From: Chloroherpetonaceae bacterium | GTDB lineage: Bacteria > Bacteroidota > Chlorobiia > Chlorobiales > Thermochlorobacteraceae | DNA: 64,000 bases | Direction: 5' to 3' | NCBI GenBank assembly: GCA_033763895.1 | Contig: JANRJQ010000009.1 | Location: forward strand, 1-64,000 | In this document: piece by piece, positions 1 through 8,769 of the stretch | Layout: each line of letters opens with the position of its first letter | Position numbering within the stretch: the stretch's first letter is position 1 | Position numbers and translations under genes: made by a program | Notes under the pieces: model-generated | The model's database searches: none | Told to the model about the DNA's origin: nothing | Seen by the model: only the letters and a program-made list of their open reading frames with translations

Positions 1-448
1 TGCGAGCTTGACGAGCATCATAAAAGTCTCGAAATGACAAGGAGTGAGGTCATTGATCCTGTCGAAATGACCGTGTCGTTTGTGCGGGTGTTTCGACAAG
101 CCGTGGCCACCTCATCTATCGCGTGCAGGATTCCGAACGCGCTTCGCTTGTCGGAATGACATGCTTAATCCTGTTCATCATTTTAATCCCATAAATCATA
201 GTTCAGACAGTGGTTTCGGCAGGCTCAACACCTTAAATTGGTGCATGTGGAAGGCCAGAGATTTCTCGCTTCGCGCTTGACGAGCATCATAAAAGCCTCG
301 AAATGACAAAGTGCAAGGTCACCGATTCGACCAATTCGCCTGCAAGTTGCTGTTTTAAGGAAGAAAAAACATTGCCAAGCATCCTCAATTCGCTTAACTT
401 CACCTGTCTTGCAAAGTGCAAGAAAACACTTATGAAAAGGAGATAAAA
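1..448. repeat. Intergenic block of dispersed palindromic repeats
   Basis: No convincing gene lies here. The stretch contains at least two repeat types that recur elsewhere in the window. Positions 48-72 form a hairpin with arms GGTCATT/AATGACC around a GATCCTGTCGA core. Positions 121-161 carry a unit with the GGATTCCGAACGCG core and a TTGTCGGAATGACA end, matched almost exactly at 63771-63811. The string GACGAGCATCATAAAAG near positions 10 and 278 is also repeated. Short open frames here (66 and 84 codons) run through the repeats and look spurious. Confidence 0.7.
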
Positions 449-691
449 ATGACAAAGTTTGGAGAACTCCTGAAACCAAAACGCCTCAAACTCGCTGATG
501 TGGCCGAAAGAACCGGATTCACCGAGGCGTATTTGAAAACCCTAATTGACTCCTCAACCGAATCATTGACAGTGAAAGAGGCCACAATATTAGCGCATCT
601 GATTGATATGCCTTCGGATGAATTTATGAAAGCTGTGAAACCATCGCTGATTAAAACCCCACCGGCTTTGCGTTCAATTCAAAAATCATAA
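449..691 (+). CDS. Small HTH/XRE-like protein (80 aa)
   Basis: Short soluble protein whose sequence resembles a Cro/C1-type helix-turn-helix domain: a run LADVAERTGFTEAYLKTLID followed by a second helix pair around VKEATILAHLIDM. The start at 449 is chosen because AAAAGGAG lies seven bases upstream, a strong Shine-Dalgarno for this genome. The longer in-frame start at 416 adds a non-conserved 11-residue leader. It is probably a DNA-binding regulator or an orphan antitoxin-like protein, but no partner toxin is adjacent and the domain match is by eye only. Confidence 0.6.
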   Translation: MTKFGELLKPKRLKLADVAERTGFTEAYLKTLIDSSTESLTVKEATILAHLIDMPSDEFMKAVKPSLIKTPPALRSIQKS

Positions 692-758
692 ACGTGGTTT
701 GGCATACAGGTGTTTTGAAAAAATATTTTGAGAAAAGTCAACTGTTTTGGAGGTGTTT

Positions 759-923
759 ATGGCGGAGAGTCGTTTAGCAAAAGTCTTGCTGTTCATTTCT
801 GCAATCTATGTGATTTCGCAAGTGGTGTTACTCTTGACGCTCGGCGCAAATCTGCTTTGGATTATGCTTTCGCTCGGTCTTTTTTTGGCTTCTCTCGTCA
901 TCAGCACAATGGCGATTGTTTGA
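759..923 (+). CDS. Small two-helix membrane protein (54 aa)
   Basis: This short frame begins with ATG preceded by TTGGAGGTG, a good ribosome-binding site. It encodes an almost wholly hydrophobic peptide starting MAESRLAKVLLFISAIYVIS and ending LFLASLVISTMAIV, which fits two transmembrane helices. It lies inside a longer open frame (728-1717), but that frame's first 65 residues have no protein-like character, so this frame is the likelier coding one. Its TGA stop overlaps a TTG codon in the downstream frame (TTGA at 920-923), so the two may be translationally coupled, or a -1 shift could fuse them. Function unknown. Confidence 0.6.
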   Translation: MAESRLAKVLLFISAIYVISQVVLLLTLGANLLWIMLSLGLFLASLVISTMAIV

Positions 924-955
924 AACCCGGCAGACCCGTCATTGAAAGCGTTTCG

Positions 956-1717
956 ATGCGGCGTGCGATGCGCTCGAAAGAGGATCAAGAGCGAATGATT
1001 CGTGAGGGATATGAAATTGATGATGAATTTTTAGGAAACGGGGTTTCAAAAAAAGTTAAGTCTGTTTCAAAAGCCCGTTCGCAAAGCGCGGTTTCCGATT
1101 TCTCTTTGCCCGACGCCCCGCTGTTTGAACTTCCTGAATCCACCGCGCTTCAAACAAAGTCCAATCAGCTCTTAACAAAAGAGCGCGAGATGCAAATGAA
1201 GCTTTTGGCCCAAGCCCCAATGTTTGGCGGTGTTGAGAAGATGTCGGCAATGCTCGCCAATATTGACGATAAAAAACTTTCCGCAATGCTAAAGAATATG
1301 GGGTATGAAGAGATTGAACCCCTTGCGGTGCGAAATGCCGTGCAATCGTTGGTTCAAATCAAAGAAGAAGGAAAAATTGAAACGGTGACACAGGGCAGTG
1401 CGATTCCAAAAACATCCTTAGATACAGACGGCTTTTACGACTACATTCGCCGCTGTATGAAAAGTGATGAAGCCGGAGCGCGAGCAGAAGCACCAAAAAT
1501 TATTGATACCGCCAATTTATTGAGCCTAAGCGCCGGTAGTTCAGGGCTTTCTCCAAGAGCCTTAAAAGTAATGAAAGGTGTTCACACGGCTTATGGCGAG
1601 CGAAAGTGCGCCAATTGTGTTGCCTTTAACCAATCAGCGAAATTGTGCGGGAAACTTTCCATAGCTGTTGAAGTTGCCGATGTCTGCGATGGCTGGGAGC
1701 GTGGGTCTTATTATTGA
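956..1717 (+). CDS. Hypothetical protein with C-terminal Cys-rich motif (about 254 aa)
   Basis: Not a family I can name. The N-terminal third is charged and low in complexity. The middle is helical, with MQMKLLAQAPMFGGVEKM followed by repeated SAML segments. The C-terminal 40 residues carry a Cys pattern (KCANC, LCGK, ADVCDGWE) that could bind a metal or iron-sulfur centre; that is inference. Start choice is uncertain. The frame is open from 728, but its upstream part overlaps the better-supported 54-aa membrane peptide. Candidates are TTG at 920, overlapping that peptide's stop, or ATG at 956 or 965. It may work with the small membrane peptide just upstream. Confidence 0.6.
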   Translation: MRRAMRSKEDQERMIREGYEIDDEFLGNGVSKKVKSVSKARSQSAVSDFSLPDAPLFELPESTALQTKSNQLLTKEREMQMKLLAQAPMFGGVEKMSAMLANIDDKKLSAMLKNMGYEEIEPLAVRNAVQSLVQIKEEGKIETVTQGSAIPKTSLDTDGFYDYIRRCMKSDEAGARAEAPKIIDTANLLSLSAGSSGLSPRALKVMKGVHTAYGERKCANCVAFNQSAKLCGKLSIAVEVADVCDGWERGSYY

Positions 1718-1735
1718 TTCAATGAACCTAAGCTT

Positions 1736-2557
1736 ATGAAAGCAGCGCTCAGTCTAGCAAAGCGCAAAGTTTACTCTCGCTTATCGGAAAAAAAATTTCG
1801 CTTGACCTCAGGTCTATTCTTAGCCGAAGGCGAACGCACTGTGATGCAGCTTGTTTCCAACTTGCCTTCACCCGATTTCTTGGAAGCAATCATCCTACGC
1901 GAAACTTCGCCCGAATCCATTCATCACATCGCTCCGCCCGCCAAGCGATTTCACCTTGAAAACATCCCAAACGACCTGCATTCAAAAGTATATTGGGCAA
2001 CGAAGGATGAATTTGATCTCATCGCAACGACCGAAGAGCCGCAATTTATGATAGGTATATTTCGAGAACCCAAGTGGGTGATGGAAGCCTTCCTGCAAAA
2101 CCCCAATCGCAGCCCATTCATCGTGGCTTTAGACGGCGTTCAAGACCCCGGCAATGCCGGAACAATTCTTCGAACGGCGGCTTGGTTTCGAGCCACCGGT
2201 GTTATTGGTGGGGAAGGCACTGTTGACTTTTATAATCCGAAAACCGTTCGCTCATCGGCCGGGGCGCTTTATTCCATCCCCAATCTTCGTGTTCAAAATC
2301 TTGAAGAAACCGTAAAAAGTTTAAAGCAGAACGGGTATAAAGTTTACGCAGCCGATATGCACGGAGAAGCGTATCGCACGGTTTCAATTGAGGCGAAATC
2401 GCTCTTGGTCATCGGGAACGAAGGCAACGGGATTTCCGAAACGATTCTGAGCCAAGCCACCCGGCTTTCAATTTCAGGGGATGCGAACGCAGTGGAATCG
2501 CTCAATGCCGGGGTTTCTGCTGCAATTTTAATCGCTCATTTTGCACGGGCGTATTGA
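1736..2557 (+). CDS. TrmH/SpoU-family RNA 2'-O-methyltransferase
   Basis: Cytoplasmic SAM-dependent enzyme of the SPOUT superfamily, which methylates the ribose 2'-OH of rRNA or tRNA. The three SpoU motifs are visible: motif 1 at about residues 126-145 (LDGVQDPGNAGTILRTA), motif 2 at about 222-232 (VIGNEGNGIS) and motif 3 at about 251-262 (ESLNAGVSAAI). The N-terminal 120 residues match the substrate-binding domain of RlmB/TsnR-like members (KFRLTSGLFLAEGERTV). Length (273 aa) is normal. It starts 18 bases after the preceding stop, so co-transcription is possible. The exact target nucleotide cannot be read from sequence. Confidence 0.93.
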   Translation: MKAALSLAKRKVYSRLSEKKFRLTSGLFLAEGERTVMQLVSNLPSPDFLEAIILRETSPESIHHIAPPAKRFHLENIPNDLHSKVYWATKDEFDLIATTEEPQFMIGIFREPKWVMEAFLQNPNRSPFIVALDGVQDPGNAGTILRTAAWFRATGVIGGEGTVDFYNPKTVRSSAGALYSIPNLRVQNLEETVKSLKQNGYKVYAADMHGEAYRTVSIEAKSLLVIGNEGNGISETILSQATRLSISGDANAVESLNAGVSAAILIAHFARAY

Positions 2558-2586
2558 GAATATTTCTTGAGCGTTATTCCAGAGGG

Positions 2587-3240
2587 TTATTTTAACGGGG
2601 GATAAAGGTAGTGCCCAATAATTTTGAAATCGAAAAGGCAATCCTCAATTACTTGTCCTCTCCCAATGTTGTGAATAATTTTATAGCCTTGATGCTTATC
2701 TGAACGAACGGCGGAAACAAGCCCAATGTGGGTTATCGCGCCGCCTAAATTCCAACAGACAATATCGCCGGGCTGGTAATCAAGGGCGGATAAAGTAATG
2801 GGTTTTTCAATTCCTTTTCTGGCGAAGAACCGCATCAAATTGGGTACCCTTCGGTGGTCGATATTTTTATCCGGCTTTTTCAATCCCCATAGCTTTGGAT
2901 AACGACTAAAATTTTCTTTGATGTCAAGATGAACTTCTCGTTGCAGATCGATTTGGAACATTCGATAGGCACGAATCACGACATCGGTGCAAACGCCCTT
3001 ATTAGGAGGAAGGTCGCCATTGGGATATGAAAGGACATAGTATGCGGGGTCGTAGTGGACTTTCGTGAGCGTTAATCGAAAAGCAGAATCGGCGAGTGCC
3101 TTTTGAAATGGGGCTTGTGCGGCCACAGTTTGATAAAAAGCGAGGATGAATAAAAGAATTGTGCCGTGCAAAATCAAACGGTACATTTCTAAGAGGAGGC
3201 TGAATCGGAGGGCGTGTAAGCCGTGGTCAATTGTTTTCAT
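2587..3240 (-). CDS. DUF1287 family secreted protein (NlpC/P60-like fold)
   Basis: The core shows the DUF1287 signature: a segment around YVLSYPNGDLPPNKGVCTDV with the conserved Cys, then VIRAYR, HRRVPNL, and YQPGDIVCWNL followed by a His in ITHIGLVS. Cys and His would be the papain-like catalytic pair. A hydrophobic stretch near residues 15-40 that ends in AQA fits a signal peptide, so the protein is probably periplasmic and may act on peptidoglycan or peptide bonds, though DUF1287 members are poorly characterised. It is convergent with the methyltransferase gene; only 29 bases separate the stops. Confidence 0.85.
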   Translation of the reverse strand: MKTIDHGLHALRFSLLLEMYRLILHGTILLFILAFYQTVAAQAPFQKALADSAFRLTLTKVHYDPAYYVLSYPNGDLPPNKGVCTDVVIRAYRMFQIDLQREVHLDIKENFSRYPKLWGLKKPDKNIDHRRVPNLMRFFARKGIEKPITLSALDYQPGDIVCWNLGGAITHIGLVSAVRSDKHQGYKIIHNIGRGQVIEDCLFDFKIIGHYLYPPLK

Positions 3241-3429
3241 GAAACGATGAAGTCTTGTAAAAGCCTTGCACGAAGAAATGTTTGCTTAAAAACAAGTGTT
3301 CATTATATCACACGAATTAAGGTAAGAATGAAGTAACTTTCAATTAGGATATAGATTTTCATCTCTGCGTATTATGAAGAATGTCCTCAAGACTTAAATC
3401 AGAGGCATAAAATATTTGAAATCACTTCA

Positions 3430-4482
3430 ATGCAAAATTCTCATATGATATTAAAATTTCTCTCGATGAGAGGTGTTTTTTTGTTCACTATTGTGTTTTT
3501 CATTTTTGCAAAAAATGTATTCTCACTTGAATTCAAGTCAAGTCATGTGCTTACACCGCATGAAGTTGAATTTTCGGAAATGATTGACACGGCGAAAACA
3601 AAGAAAAAAAACTCCCCCAAAAAAGCAACATCCAAAACTAAGGTTTCATCTCCCGCGAAAGTAACCAAAGAACCCAAAGCGCAAACAAAGGGAAGTTCGG
3701 TTGAATCAAAACCGATAGCCCCTCAAAGTGCTCCGATTCCGCAGGAAGTGAAATCCAAAGACGTGACACCGAGTCAAAATTCTTTAGAAATGCCTACGAA
3801 AGAGCCGATTCCGATTGAAGCGCCCAAAAAAGAAGTCGCTCCTAAATTTGGTTCTTTAACAGGAACAGTCAAATTACCAACAGCAACTCGAGGGAAGCGG
3901 GTTTTCCGTGGAAGTGCCTACCGTAGCCGCCTCTCTTCAACGAATGAATCGTGCTGCGGCTCCGAATCTGATGGAGAGTCGAAAGCGTCATTTGATGTGG
4001 TCGTGAGTGCTCATCCGTTGTCATTCAAGGTTGAAACCGAACCAACGACGGTTCAAATGAAACAAAAGAATGCGGTCTTTGTGCCACATGTTTTGCCCGT
4101 AACTCCGGGTACAACCGTAGAGTTTATCAATAACGACGGGTTTTATCATAATGTCTTCAGTAAAACACCCGGAAATACATTTAACATTGGACGTCGAGCA
4201 ACGGGAGAGGTGGTATCGAAAACCATCGCTAAACAAAAAATTGTGGGAGCAGGAGAGGTGAAAATATTCTGCGATATTCACGCTCAAATGAATGCCGTGA
4301 TTCTCTCTTTGGAAACCCCTTACTTTACTAAGCCCTCGGATAATGGTACTTTTGAATTAAAAAATCTTCCCCCGGGGAAATATGAAATTCGCTTGTATCA
4401 TCCTGATTTTACAGAGGTTCGAGAAGAACTTGTGATTGAACCCGGCCGTGCCACGCGCCGCGATTTCCAATTTTCAAATTAA
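3430..4482 (+). CDS. Secreted cupredoxin-domain protein
   Basis: Signal-anchored protein of 350 aa. Residues 1-35 are hydrophobic. Residues 50-145 are a Lys/Pro/Ser-rich linker with Lys-rich repeats. About 200-295 is a plastocyanin-like domain. Copper ligands can be read as His240 (DGFYHNVF) and Cys281, His284 and Met287 (FCDIHAQM), the usual type-1 copper set. The last 50 residues (FELKNLPPGKYEIRLYHPDF) look like a carboxypeptidase-regulatory-type beta sandwich. It probably binds copper for electron transfer or redox sensing in the periplasm. It is followed at 27 bases by an adenylate cyclase on the same strand. An upstream gap of 190 bases is AT-rich and may hold the promoter. Confidence 0.85.
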   Translation: MQNSHMILKFLSMRGVFLFTIVFFIFAKNVFSLEFKSSHVLTPHEVEFSEMIDTAKTKKKNSPKKATSKTKVSSPAKVTKEPKAQTKGSSVESKPIAPQSAPIPQEVKSKDVTPSQNSLEMPTKEPIPIEAPKKEVAPKFGSLTGTVKLPTATRGKRVFRGSAYRSRLSSTNESCCGSESDGESKASFDVVVSAHPLSFKVETEPTTVQMKQKNAVFVPHVLPVTPGTTVEFINNDGFYHNVFSKTPGNTFNIGRRATGEVVSKTIAKQKIVGAGEVKIFCDIHAQMNAVILSLETPYFTKPSDNGTFELKNLPPGKYEIRLYHPDFTEVREELVIEPGRATRRDFQFSN

Positions 4483-4508
4483 TTGACTTAAGAAGATTAC
4501 ACCAAAGA

Positions 4509-6221
4509 ATGAGAATTACCATTCAAACCAAGCTTTTCTTGCTCACTTTTGGAATCACGACCGTTGTATTGCTTGCGGTGGTTTTCTCGGTGAATTATGT
4601 TCAAACAAAAACTATTGAGGCCAAAATCTCTCGTGATTTCTCCCAAACCCAAGCCGTTTTTAATCAAGCGCAAAGCCTTCGGTACGAACGCCTTGTCGAA
4701 TCCGCTTATCTGATCAGTGAAAATTCACTCTTCAAAGCCAATGTTGAATTGCGCGACCCCGCGTCAGTGTATTTTAGCATTGAAGAATTTTCAAAGTTTT
4801 TGAAAGTGGATGTGTTTTTTGTAACTGACCCCGATGGGAATCTCTTGGCTTTTTTGGGAGACACCTCGCGGCACGGCGTTGATTTCAGTTTCGCACCAAC
4901 TGTTCAAAAAGCCCTTCGCGGGGAAGACCCCGAAATCAACCCCACTTTACCCGATTTATGGAGCATCGGAATCGATACAATTTTTCAAATCGTTACGGTT
5001 CCTATTTTTACTGCAAATGATAATCGCTTGTTAGGAACTACAACGCTTGGCATCAAACTAACACAATTTGAAGCAAAACAATTGAAAGGAAATTCAAACA
5101 TTGATATCACATTTTTCTTAGGCAATGTTTTGGTTGCAAGCACGATTGATTCACTCAAAAAGGAAGATGCGAGAAATTTTTATTCTTCTTTTGAAAAGGA
5201 GGTTCAAGTGAATATGAGTCAATTGAAGGCAAGTGATGTGTTTGAATCAAGTCTTTTTAACGAAATTCAATACACCTTTATTTCGCCACTCGGAAGAGGC
5301 GCGCCGGGGTATTATGTCGCAACAGTGAAGAAATCGCAAGAGCTTCAAATTCTAACCACGCTTCGCGAAACCATTTTATATGTGGCAGGAATCAGCTTAT
5401 TACTAACCATCGTATTTGCGGTTTTAATGGGAAGATTGCTCTCAAAGCCAATTGTAACCCTTTCCGGCGCAATGACTCGTGTTCAAAATGGCGATTTGGG
5501 TGTTGAAGTAACTCCCACGACAAAAGATGAAATCGGTCAGCTTTCTATTGACTTTAATAAGATGATTGTTGGGCTGCGCGAGAGAATGCAACTTCAGCGA
5601 TATGTAGGAAGTCATACGCTTGAAATGATTCAAAAAACCTCCGGTTCGTCGGAAAACAACCAAACAATGCTGGGAGGTTTGAGAGAAGAAATCACGATGC
5701 TTTTCTCTGATATTCGTGGCTTTACTTCATACAGCGAATCTCGCTCACCCGAAGAAGTCATTGGAATGCTCAATCGCTACCTTGGGTTTCAAGCAGATTT
5801 AGTGAGTGACTTTGGCGGCTCTGTCGATAAATTTGTGGGAGACGAAATGGTGGCACTTTTTGCCGGAAAAGATGGCTTAAAGCGTGCTTTGCAGTGTGCT
5901 ATTGAGATTCAAAAAAGGAAACAAATTGAACGTTCAAAAAACCCTAACGATTCAATGATTGACATTGGAATTGGTGTTAATTTTGGTGCGGTGGTCTTAG
6001 GAAATATGGGCGCACAAGACCGAATGGATTATACTGTAATCGGCTCAGCCGTCAATCTTTCTGCGCGGCTTTGTTCTGCGGCCAAAGGCGGTCAAATTCT
6101 TGTGCGAAAAGATTTATTGCGGTTGCTCGAACTTGAACGGAATTTTCAGATTGGAACCATCGAATCAATGACATTCAAGGGAATTTCAACACCGTTGGAA
6201 ATCGCAGAGATTCGCTATTAA
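4509..6221 (+). CDS. Membrane-bound adenylate cyclase with Cache-type sensor and HAMP
   Basis: 570-aa class III nucleotidyl cyclase making a cyclic nucleotide, probably cAMP. Layout: TM helix at 8-30, extracytoplasmic sensor (dCache-like, with VDVFFVTDPDGNLLAFLGD) to about 285, second TM at about 287-310, HAMP at about 310-365, and catalytic domain at about 395-560. Metal-binding Asp residues are in LFSDIRGFTS and FVGDEMVALF, the Lys in VDKFVGDE and Asp in MDYTVIG suggest adenine specificity, and the transition-state Asn and Arg are in VNLSARL. All catalytic positions look intact. It lies between a cupredoxin gene and an outer-membrane barrel gene on the same strand, suggesting a periplasmic redox or ligand signal; that link is inference. 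Confidence 0.92.
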   Translation: MRITIQTKLFLLTFGITTVVLLAVVFSVNYVQTKTIEAKISRDFSQTQAVFNQAQSLRYERLVESAYLISENSLFKANVELRDPASVYFSIEEFSKFLKVDVFFVTDPDGNLLAFLGDTSRHGVDFSFAPTVQKALRGEDPEINPTLPDLWSIGIDTIFQIVTVPIFTANDNRLLGTTTLGIKLTQFEAKQLKGNSNIDITFFLGNVLVASTIDSLKKEDARNFYSSFEKEVQVNMSQLKASDVFESSLFNEIQYTFISPLGRGAPGYYVATVKKSQELQILTTLRETILYVAGISLLLTIVFAVLMGRLLSKPIVTLSGAMTRVQNGDLGVEVTPTTKDEIGQLSIDFNKMIVGLRERMQLQRYVGSHTLEMIQKTSGSSENNQTMLGGLREEITMLFSDIRGFTSYSESRSPEEVIGMLNRYLGFQADLVSDFGGSVDKFVGDEMVALFAGKDGLKRALQCAIEIQKRKQIERSKNPNDSMIDIGIGVNFGAVVLGNMGAQDRMDYTVIGSAVNLSARLCSAAKGGQILVRKDLLRLLELERNFQIGTIESMTFKGISTPLEIAEIRY

Positions 6222-6249
6222 ATTCTTCACTCAATTGATTAGAAATTTT

Positions 6250-7470
6250 ATGAACAAAAGAATCTTGATTTTAGGGTTACTCTTTCTCATCGCTCTCCAA
6301 AATAAATCCCTCCACGCCCAAGTGGAAATTGGGGGAGAGGCTGTTTTTGAAATCTCGAAGGGCGGGAATCAATCAAATTTCATCTACAATGAAATCCCAA
6401 ACGAATTCCGAAATTGGCACCCTTCAATCACGCAATTCAATCTCTTCGTGAATGCACTGATTGGTGAGAGTTTTGAATTCAACGGTCGCGTTCTTTTTGA
6501 TACTTGGGGCACTGGTCGGTTGAATTCACCTCGCATCGCGCTTGCTTCGCTAAATTGGATTATCTCAGATGATTTATCCGCCTCCTTTGGAAGAATCCTA
6601 AGCCCAATTGGGTTATTTCCTCGTCGGCAACTATTAAGCCAAAGCCTTTTTGCGAATTCACCCTTGACTTATAATTATCATACAAAAATTTCAGATCAAC
6701 GCGGGTTTTGGGGAGCCGCCGGTACCAGTGGCACTGCTTACACGACGGATGATGTTGGAACCACCACTTTGAATTTCGCTGCATACACCACAGGTGCTTC
6801 AATCAATCTACGTCTCATTTCTGATGCGATGAACCTTGAATTGGCTGTCCTTGCCGCGTCTGCTAATCAATCTCTTTATACTAACCTAGCTAATTTCGCT
6901 GTTGCCGGACGTTTAGGTGTATCACCCTTTATCTTTTGGCAACAAGGGTTTTCTGCAAGTTATGGTGGATTTATGCAAGGAAGCGGGGTCAATGCGATTG
7001 CAAGAGAGAATCGGGCGTTTGAAAATTATCGTCAATTGACAGTTTCTACCGATATTACGCTTGCATATTCTTATTTTGAACTCACCGGTGAAGCATTTTA
7101 CTCAAAATGGAATGTTCCAAGATTCACTAACGCAGCTGGCTTTGAAACGAATGCTGCTGGAAATTTGGTTGAATACTCGCTTGAAAATATTAGCGGCTAT
7201 GTTGACTTTAAGTATGAGCCTGATTTTTTTACCGGAAGTTTCATCGCAGTTCGATATGAAAAAATGATTTTCCCGAAGTACACTCATCCAACCACGGCAC
7301 TTAAGGAGACTTGGGATACGGATATTCAACGCATCTCAATGGCAATTGGGTATAAACTCACACGCGGGGTTTTGCTCAAAGTCGCTGTTTCAGATCAAGC
7401 GCTTAGTGGTCAAACTTGGCAAAGTATTGATGATTACACTTTTCGAGCAATGATTATCGCAACGTTTTAA
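6250..7470 (+). CDS. Outer-membrane beta-barrel protein
   Basis: About 406 aa with a clear signal peptide (hydrophobic run LILGLLFLIALQ, cleavage near SLHAQ) followed by alternating, aromatic-rich strands and a C-terminal strand ending in Phe (MIIATF), as expected for an outer-membrane barrel. The ATG at 6250 is preferred because the signal peptide begins there; a TTG at 6235 is in frame but adds only five residues. It resembles phosphate-selective or OprO-like porins in overall look, but no diagnostic motif is visible. It sits 28 bases after the adenylate cyclase and five bases before a peroxiredoxin, so it is likely co-transcribed. Confidence 0.75.
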   Translation: MNKRILILGLLFLIALQNKSLHAQVEIGGEAVFEISKGGNQSNFIYNEIPNEFRNWHPSITQFNLFVNALIGESFEFNGRVLFDTWGTGRLNSPRIALASLNWIISDDLSASFGRILSPIGLFPRRQLLSQSLFANSPLTYNYHTKISDQRGFWGAAGTSGTAYTTDDVGTTTLNFAAYTTGASINLRLISDAMNLELAVLAASANQSLYTNLANFAVAGRLGVSPFIFWQQGFSASYGGFMQGSGVNAIARENRAFENYRQLTVSTDITLAYSYFELTGEAFYSKWNVPRFTNAAGFETNAAGNLVEYSLENISGYVDFKYEPDFFTGSFIAVRYEKMIFPKYTHPTTALKETWDTDIQRISMAIGYKLTRGVLLKVAVSDQALSGQTWQSIDDYTFRAMIIATF

Positions 7471-7475
7471 TTAAT

Positions 7476-7922
7476 ATGATTTCAATAGGAACAAAAGCAC
7501 CTGATTTTTCACTTCCAGATTCATTTGGAAAAATGATTTCTCTTTCAGCATTTGCCGGAAAATATGTATTGCTCGTTTTTTATCCCGGCGATAATACTCC
7601 GGTTTGCACTGCTCAGCTTTGCGGCTACAGAGAAAATTTTTCAGCGTTTACAGAAAAGGGGATTGAAGTGCTTGCGATTAGTACAGATAGTGTGGCTTCT
7701 CACGAGAAGTTTTCAACTCAATACAGTTTTCCATTTCCTCTTTTAAGCGATGAGAAAAGAGAAGTTTCTCGTCTTTATGATGCTTTATCTTTTTTGGGGA
7801 TTTCACAACGGGCGTATGTGCTCATAGGAAAAGATGGTTTTGTGAAGTTTTCTTTGAGCGAAGTCCTGCCGCTCTTTCATCATAATGCAACTGAACTGCT
7901 ATCCAAAATTTCGCTTGATTAG
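7476..7922 (+). CDS. bcp: Peroxiredoxin, Bcp/PrxQ type
   Basis: 148-aa AhpC/TSA-family thiol peroxidase that reduces hydroperoxides. The active-site segment YPGDNTPVCTAQLCGYREN places the peroxidatic Cys at 44 and a resolving Cys at 49, the spacing of the atypical 2-Cys Bcp/PrxQ group; Thr41 and Pro42 of the catalytic loop are present. No signal peptide, so cytoplasmic. The N-terminal KAPDFSLPDSFG is the usual family opening. The gene follows the barrel gene by five bases and its stop abuts the next gene's start. Confidence 0.92.
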   Translation: MISIGTKAPDFSLPDSFGKMISLSAFAGKYVLLVFYPGDNTPVCTAQLCGYRENFSAFTEKGIEVLAISTDSVASHEKFSTQYSFPFPLLSDEKREVSRLYDALSFLGISQRAYVLIGKDGFVKFSLSEVLPLFHHNATELLSKISLD

Positions 7923-7923
7923 G

Positions 7924-8769
7924 ATGATTCAAGACAAGCTTTTCTTTTTCCGCTTTAATAAAATTAAATCTTTCCCTTACCGCTTTCTGTGTGCAATTTT
8001 CTTAGTTCATGCTTTTTTTTGTGCCTTCACAGTTCAAGCACAGCATGTACTTCAACATCAAATTGATTCCCTTACTTCAAGTTTCAATCATGAATTCGCA
8101 CTTCTTGAGGCGGCAAGCCCTCAGGGAGATTCAACTTCTGCGAAATTAACGGGCAACTTGATTGATCTGACCTCCAAACTCGCAAAGTCTTATTGGATGC
8201 TTTCCTATTCCTTTTCAACACCAAATGAACGAAAAGAAACCCTTGAAAAAGGGATAGCCATTTTGGAAAAAACAAAGAAGCTAAAGAATAATGAATTAAT
8301 TCGGGGATTAATTTCGCTTCTTGAAGTTGAACGGCTTCCTCTAATTGGCTTTGAGGAAAAGTTTACTAAAATTCCTCTCCTAAAATCAGAGATTCAAAAT
8401 TTGGTTTTTCAATACCCGCATCAAAATGAAGGGAATATTGCGTACTCATTGCTTTTCCAACATATCAGTCAACTGAATTTTTTTGAACGCGCTCTCGCCA
8501 AATATTGGTATAAAGTTCAATTGCCTGAACCTGTTAGCCCTGATATTGAAATTATATTCTTGTTGCAAGCCAAAGTCGATGGTGCATATCCGGCTTTTGT
8601 TCACTATAAACTGGCAGAAACTTATATAAAGCTCTATAATTTTCTTGGTATAGAAGAATCTTTGAATCAAGTTCTATCAGTACCAAATGAGTATCCTTAT
8701 TTGGATGACCATTATAAAAAACTTGCGTTCGATTTAAAGGCATATTATAAAACCCGGGGTGCTCGGTAA
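7924..8769 (+). CDS. Hypothetical secreted helical protein
   Basis: Not recognised as a named family. The product (about 281 aa from ATG 7924) has a hydrophobic N-terminal segment (FLCAIFLVHAFFCAFTVQAQ) fitting a signal peptide. The rest is alpha-helical with TPR-like character (for example YKLAETYIKLYNFLGIEESL). The open frame begins at 7885 within the peroxiredoxin gene; ATG 7924, one base past that gene's stop codon, is preferred because the hydrophobic leader follows. The stop overlaps the start of the next gene (TAATG), so translational coupling with the prenyltransferase is likely. Confidence 0.65.
   Translation: MIQDKLFFFRFNKIKSFPYRFLCAIFLVHAFFCAFTVQAQHVLQHQIDSLTSSFNHEFALLEAASPQGDSTSAKLTGNLIDLTSKLAKSYWMLSYSFSTPNERKETLEKGIAILEKTKKLKNNELIRGLISLLEVERLPLIGFEEKFTKIPLLKSEIQNLVFQYPHQNEGNIAYSLLFQHISQLNFFERALAKYWYKVQLPEPVSPDIEIIFLLQAKVDGAYPAFVHYKLAETYIKLYNFLGIEESLNQVLSVPNEYPYLDDHYKKLAFDLKAYYKTRGAR

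Noticed and set aside
728-955. N-terminal 65-76 residues of the long frame at 728-1717
   Set aside because: Overlaps a well-supported hydrophobic peptide frame with its own ribosome site; residues have no protein-like pattern.
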